From Legionellaceae bacterium (lineage in GTDB: Bacteria; Pseudomonadota; Gammaproteobacteria; Legionellales; Legionellaceae): a stretch of 24,015 bases of DNA. Under the pieces are notes generated by a model. That model was given only the letters and a program-made list of their open reading frames with translations, was not told the DNA's origin and made no database searches. The stretch is from contig CANNIJ010000005.1 in the NCBI GenBank assembly GCA_947505025.1, positions 1 to 24,015 on the forward strand, read 5' to 3'. Positions 23,139 through 24,015 of the stretch are shown here, one piece after another. A program made the translations under genes and the position numbers. Position 1 is the stretch's first letter, and every line of letters begins with the position of its first letter.

Positions 23139-23504
23139 ATGAAAATAAAAATAATCCCACAAGTTGTTGTGGAGATGCCTGAGTTTATAAGACAGGCAAA
23201 AATGTGTATTGATGATGAGTTGCGTGAATCATTTATTAGTCATATTGCCGCTAACCCATTGCAAGGCGAGCTGGTCGTTGGTACTGGCGGCATTAGAAAA
23301 ATCCGATGGGCGGCGGATGCACATCAAGGGAAAAGGGGCGGGGTTCGTGTGCTGTATTATTATCACAATCAATCGATCCCTATTTTTCTGTTTACGGTTT
23401 ATGGAAAAAGCAAAAAGGCAAATTTAACGCAGGCTGAAAGAAATATATTAAAAACAATTATTAGTAAAATTGTTCGGCCATATGGGGGTATTAGTGATGA
23501 GTGA
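23139..23504 (+). CDS. Type II toxin, RelE/HigB-like
   Basis: This 121-aa protein has the layout of RelE-superfamily toxins, which cleave mRNA, usually on the ribosome. It shows a helical N-terminal part, then GTGGIRKIRWAADAHQGKRGGVRVLYYY (basic residues on the beta sheet), IFLFTVYGKSKKANLT and a C-terminal helix QAERNILKTIISKIV. These features are typical of the toxin group paired with a C-terminal-HTH antitoxin. The gene order is toxin first, as in higBA. The antitoxin start overlaps its stop by eight bases. No ribosome site can exist if transcription starts at the ATG as predicted, so the message may be leaderless. Confidence 0.87.
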   Translation: MKIKIIPQVVVEMPEFIRQAKMCIDDELRESFISHIAANPLQGELVVGTGGIRKIRWAADAHQGKRGGVRVLYYYHNQSIPIFLFTVYGKSKKANLTQAERNILKTIISKIVRPYGGISDE

Positions 23505-23799
23505 TATAGGAGATAGTTTAATTCGCGGTGCATTAGAGGCATTGGATTATGCTCAAGGTAAGAAAGTTGATGTTAAAGTTCATAAGGTTAATGTTCCATC
23601 TGAAGTAGATGTTGGTGCTTTACGAAAAACGTTGCACATGAGTCGCCAACAATTTTCTAATGAGTTTGGATTTAGTATCCGCACATTGGAAAAGTGGGAA
23701 CGGAAAGAGAGATTACCCGAAGGTCCTGCACGAGCCTATTTAACAGTGATAGCCAAAAACCCAACAGCCGTTATTGAGGCACTCCAGAAAGCGTCCTAA
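23497..23799 (+). CDS. Antitoxin with helix-turn-helix domain (HigA-like)
   Basis: The 100-aa product has an N-terminal segment rich in Lys/Val (AQGKKVDVKVHKVNV) and likely toxin-binding. A C-terminal Xre-type helix-turn-helix follows (LRKTLHMSRQQFSNEFGFSIRTLEKWERKERLPEGPARAYLTVI). It would neutralise the upstream toxin and repress the operon through the palindromes at 23090-23128. The frame extends to a TTG at 23470, but the ATG at 23497, with a GGGGG ribosome site about nine bases before it, is the natural start; it overlaps the toxin stop (ATGAGTGA). Confidence 0.87.
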   Translation: MSDIGDSLIRGALEALDYAQGKKVDVKVHKVNVPSEVDVGALRKTLHMSRQQFSNEFGFSIRTLEKWERKERLPEGPARAYLTVIAKNPTAVIEALQKAS

Positions 23800-23842
23800 A
23801 AGGGTATACCACAGCGAGACGATGGCATGAGACACTTTTTAC

Positions 23843-24015
23843 GGCTCTTCTGCGCTTCTGTAGGTAGTGGAACCAGCGCTGGATAAAAAGGGGGTTCAGC
23901 GATTCGGTTCCTTTGTTTTCTCGATCGGATTGTCGGTCATGCTTTTTTATTTGTCTTGAGTCATCTGCGGGGAATAGCTAGAAACAAGCCGGTGAAGCAC
24001 TTCAGTAACGTGAGA
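23843..24015 (+). mobile_element. End of a second ISL3-like element (continues outside window)
   Basis: GGCTCTTCTGCGCTTCTGTA at 23843 matches the ISL3 terminal repeat at 23053 (minus strand) with one difference in 21. Similarity continues to base 44 (39/44), including GGTAGT and GGATAA. The element would extend rightwards with its transposase on the plus strand. No transposase start is seen before the window edge, so it could also be a solo end. Nothing else is recognised in 23887-24015. Confidence 0.6.

Noticed and set aside
1..24015. tRNA, rRNA, CRISPR array or glmS-type riboswitch
   Set aside because: None was found by eye on either strand; leader regions are too short or lack the expected conserved elements.

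Overview
The window looks like a chromosomal segment of a gammaproteobacterium of the order Legionellales (Legionella/Coxiella relatives). The strongest reason is an adjacent dotU-icmF pair of the Dot/Icm type IVB secretion system. The ubiE-ubiJ-ubiB-tatA-tatB order without tatC and the moderately AT-rich base composition fit. I cannot name the genus. No tRNA, rRNA or CRISPR array was seen.

Left part (1-4084): a minus-strand operon smpB > glmS > tex, with tex running off the left edge. It is divergent from a CBS-less GMP reductase/IMP dehydrogenase family gene (4085-5095). An 11-bp inverted repeat sits between the two starts. Next is a roughly 620-bp segment holding a low-complexity Lys/Pro/Ala-rich gene on the minus strand. 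A 13-bp direct repeat brackets this segment, so it may be an insertion.

Central part (5746-14990): a plus-strand run of alpha/beta hydrolase, a tiny secreted peptide, ubiE, ubiJ, ubiB (ubiquinone synthesis), tatA, tatB (twin-arginine export) and a KgtP-like 2-oxoglutarate permease. A POT-family peptide permease converges on it. A patatin-like phospholipase and an EVE-domain protein follow on the plus strand, and ihfB converges on them.

Right-centre (15074-21848): three genes of uncertain role: an AT-rich two-TM membrane protein, a DOT1-like SAM methyltransferase, and a protein with a degenerate OTU-like signature translationally coupled to rpiA. Then come icmF and dotU on the minus strand. 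This is a plausible place for secreted effectors, but that is inference. A 13-bp G:C homopolymer lies just upstream of the likely dotU promoter.

Right end (21849-24015): accessory DNA. It holds a REP-like double hairpin, an 885-bp decayed ISL3-type insertion sequence with intact 21-bp terminal repeats, a type II toxin-antitoxin operon (RelE/HigB-like toxin, HTH antitoxin) with twin palindromic operators, and the end of a second ISL3-like element. The TA operon therefore sits between two divergent IS ends, as in a composite transposon.
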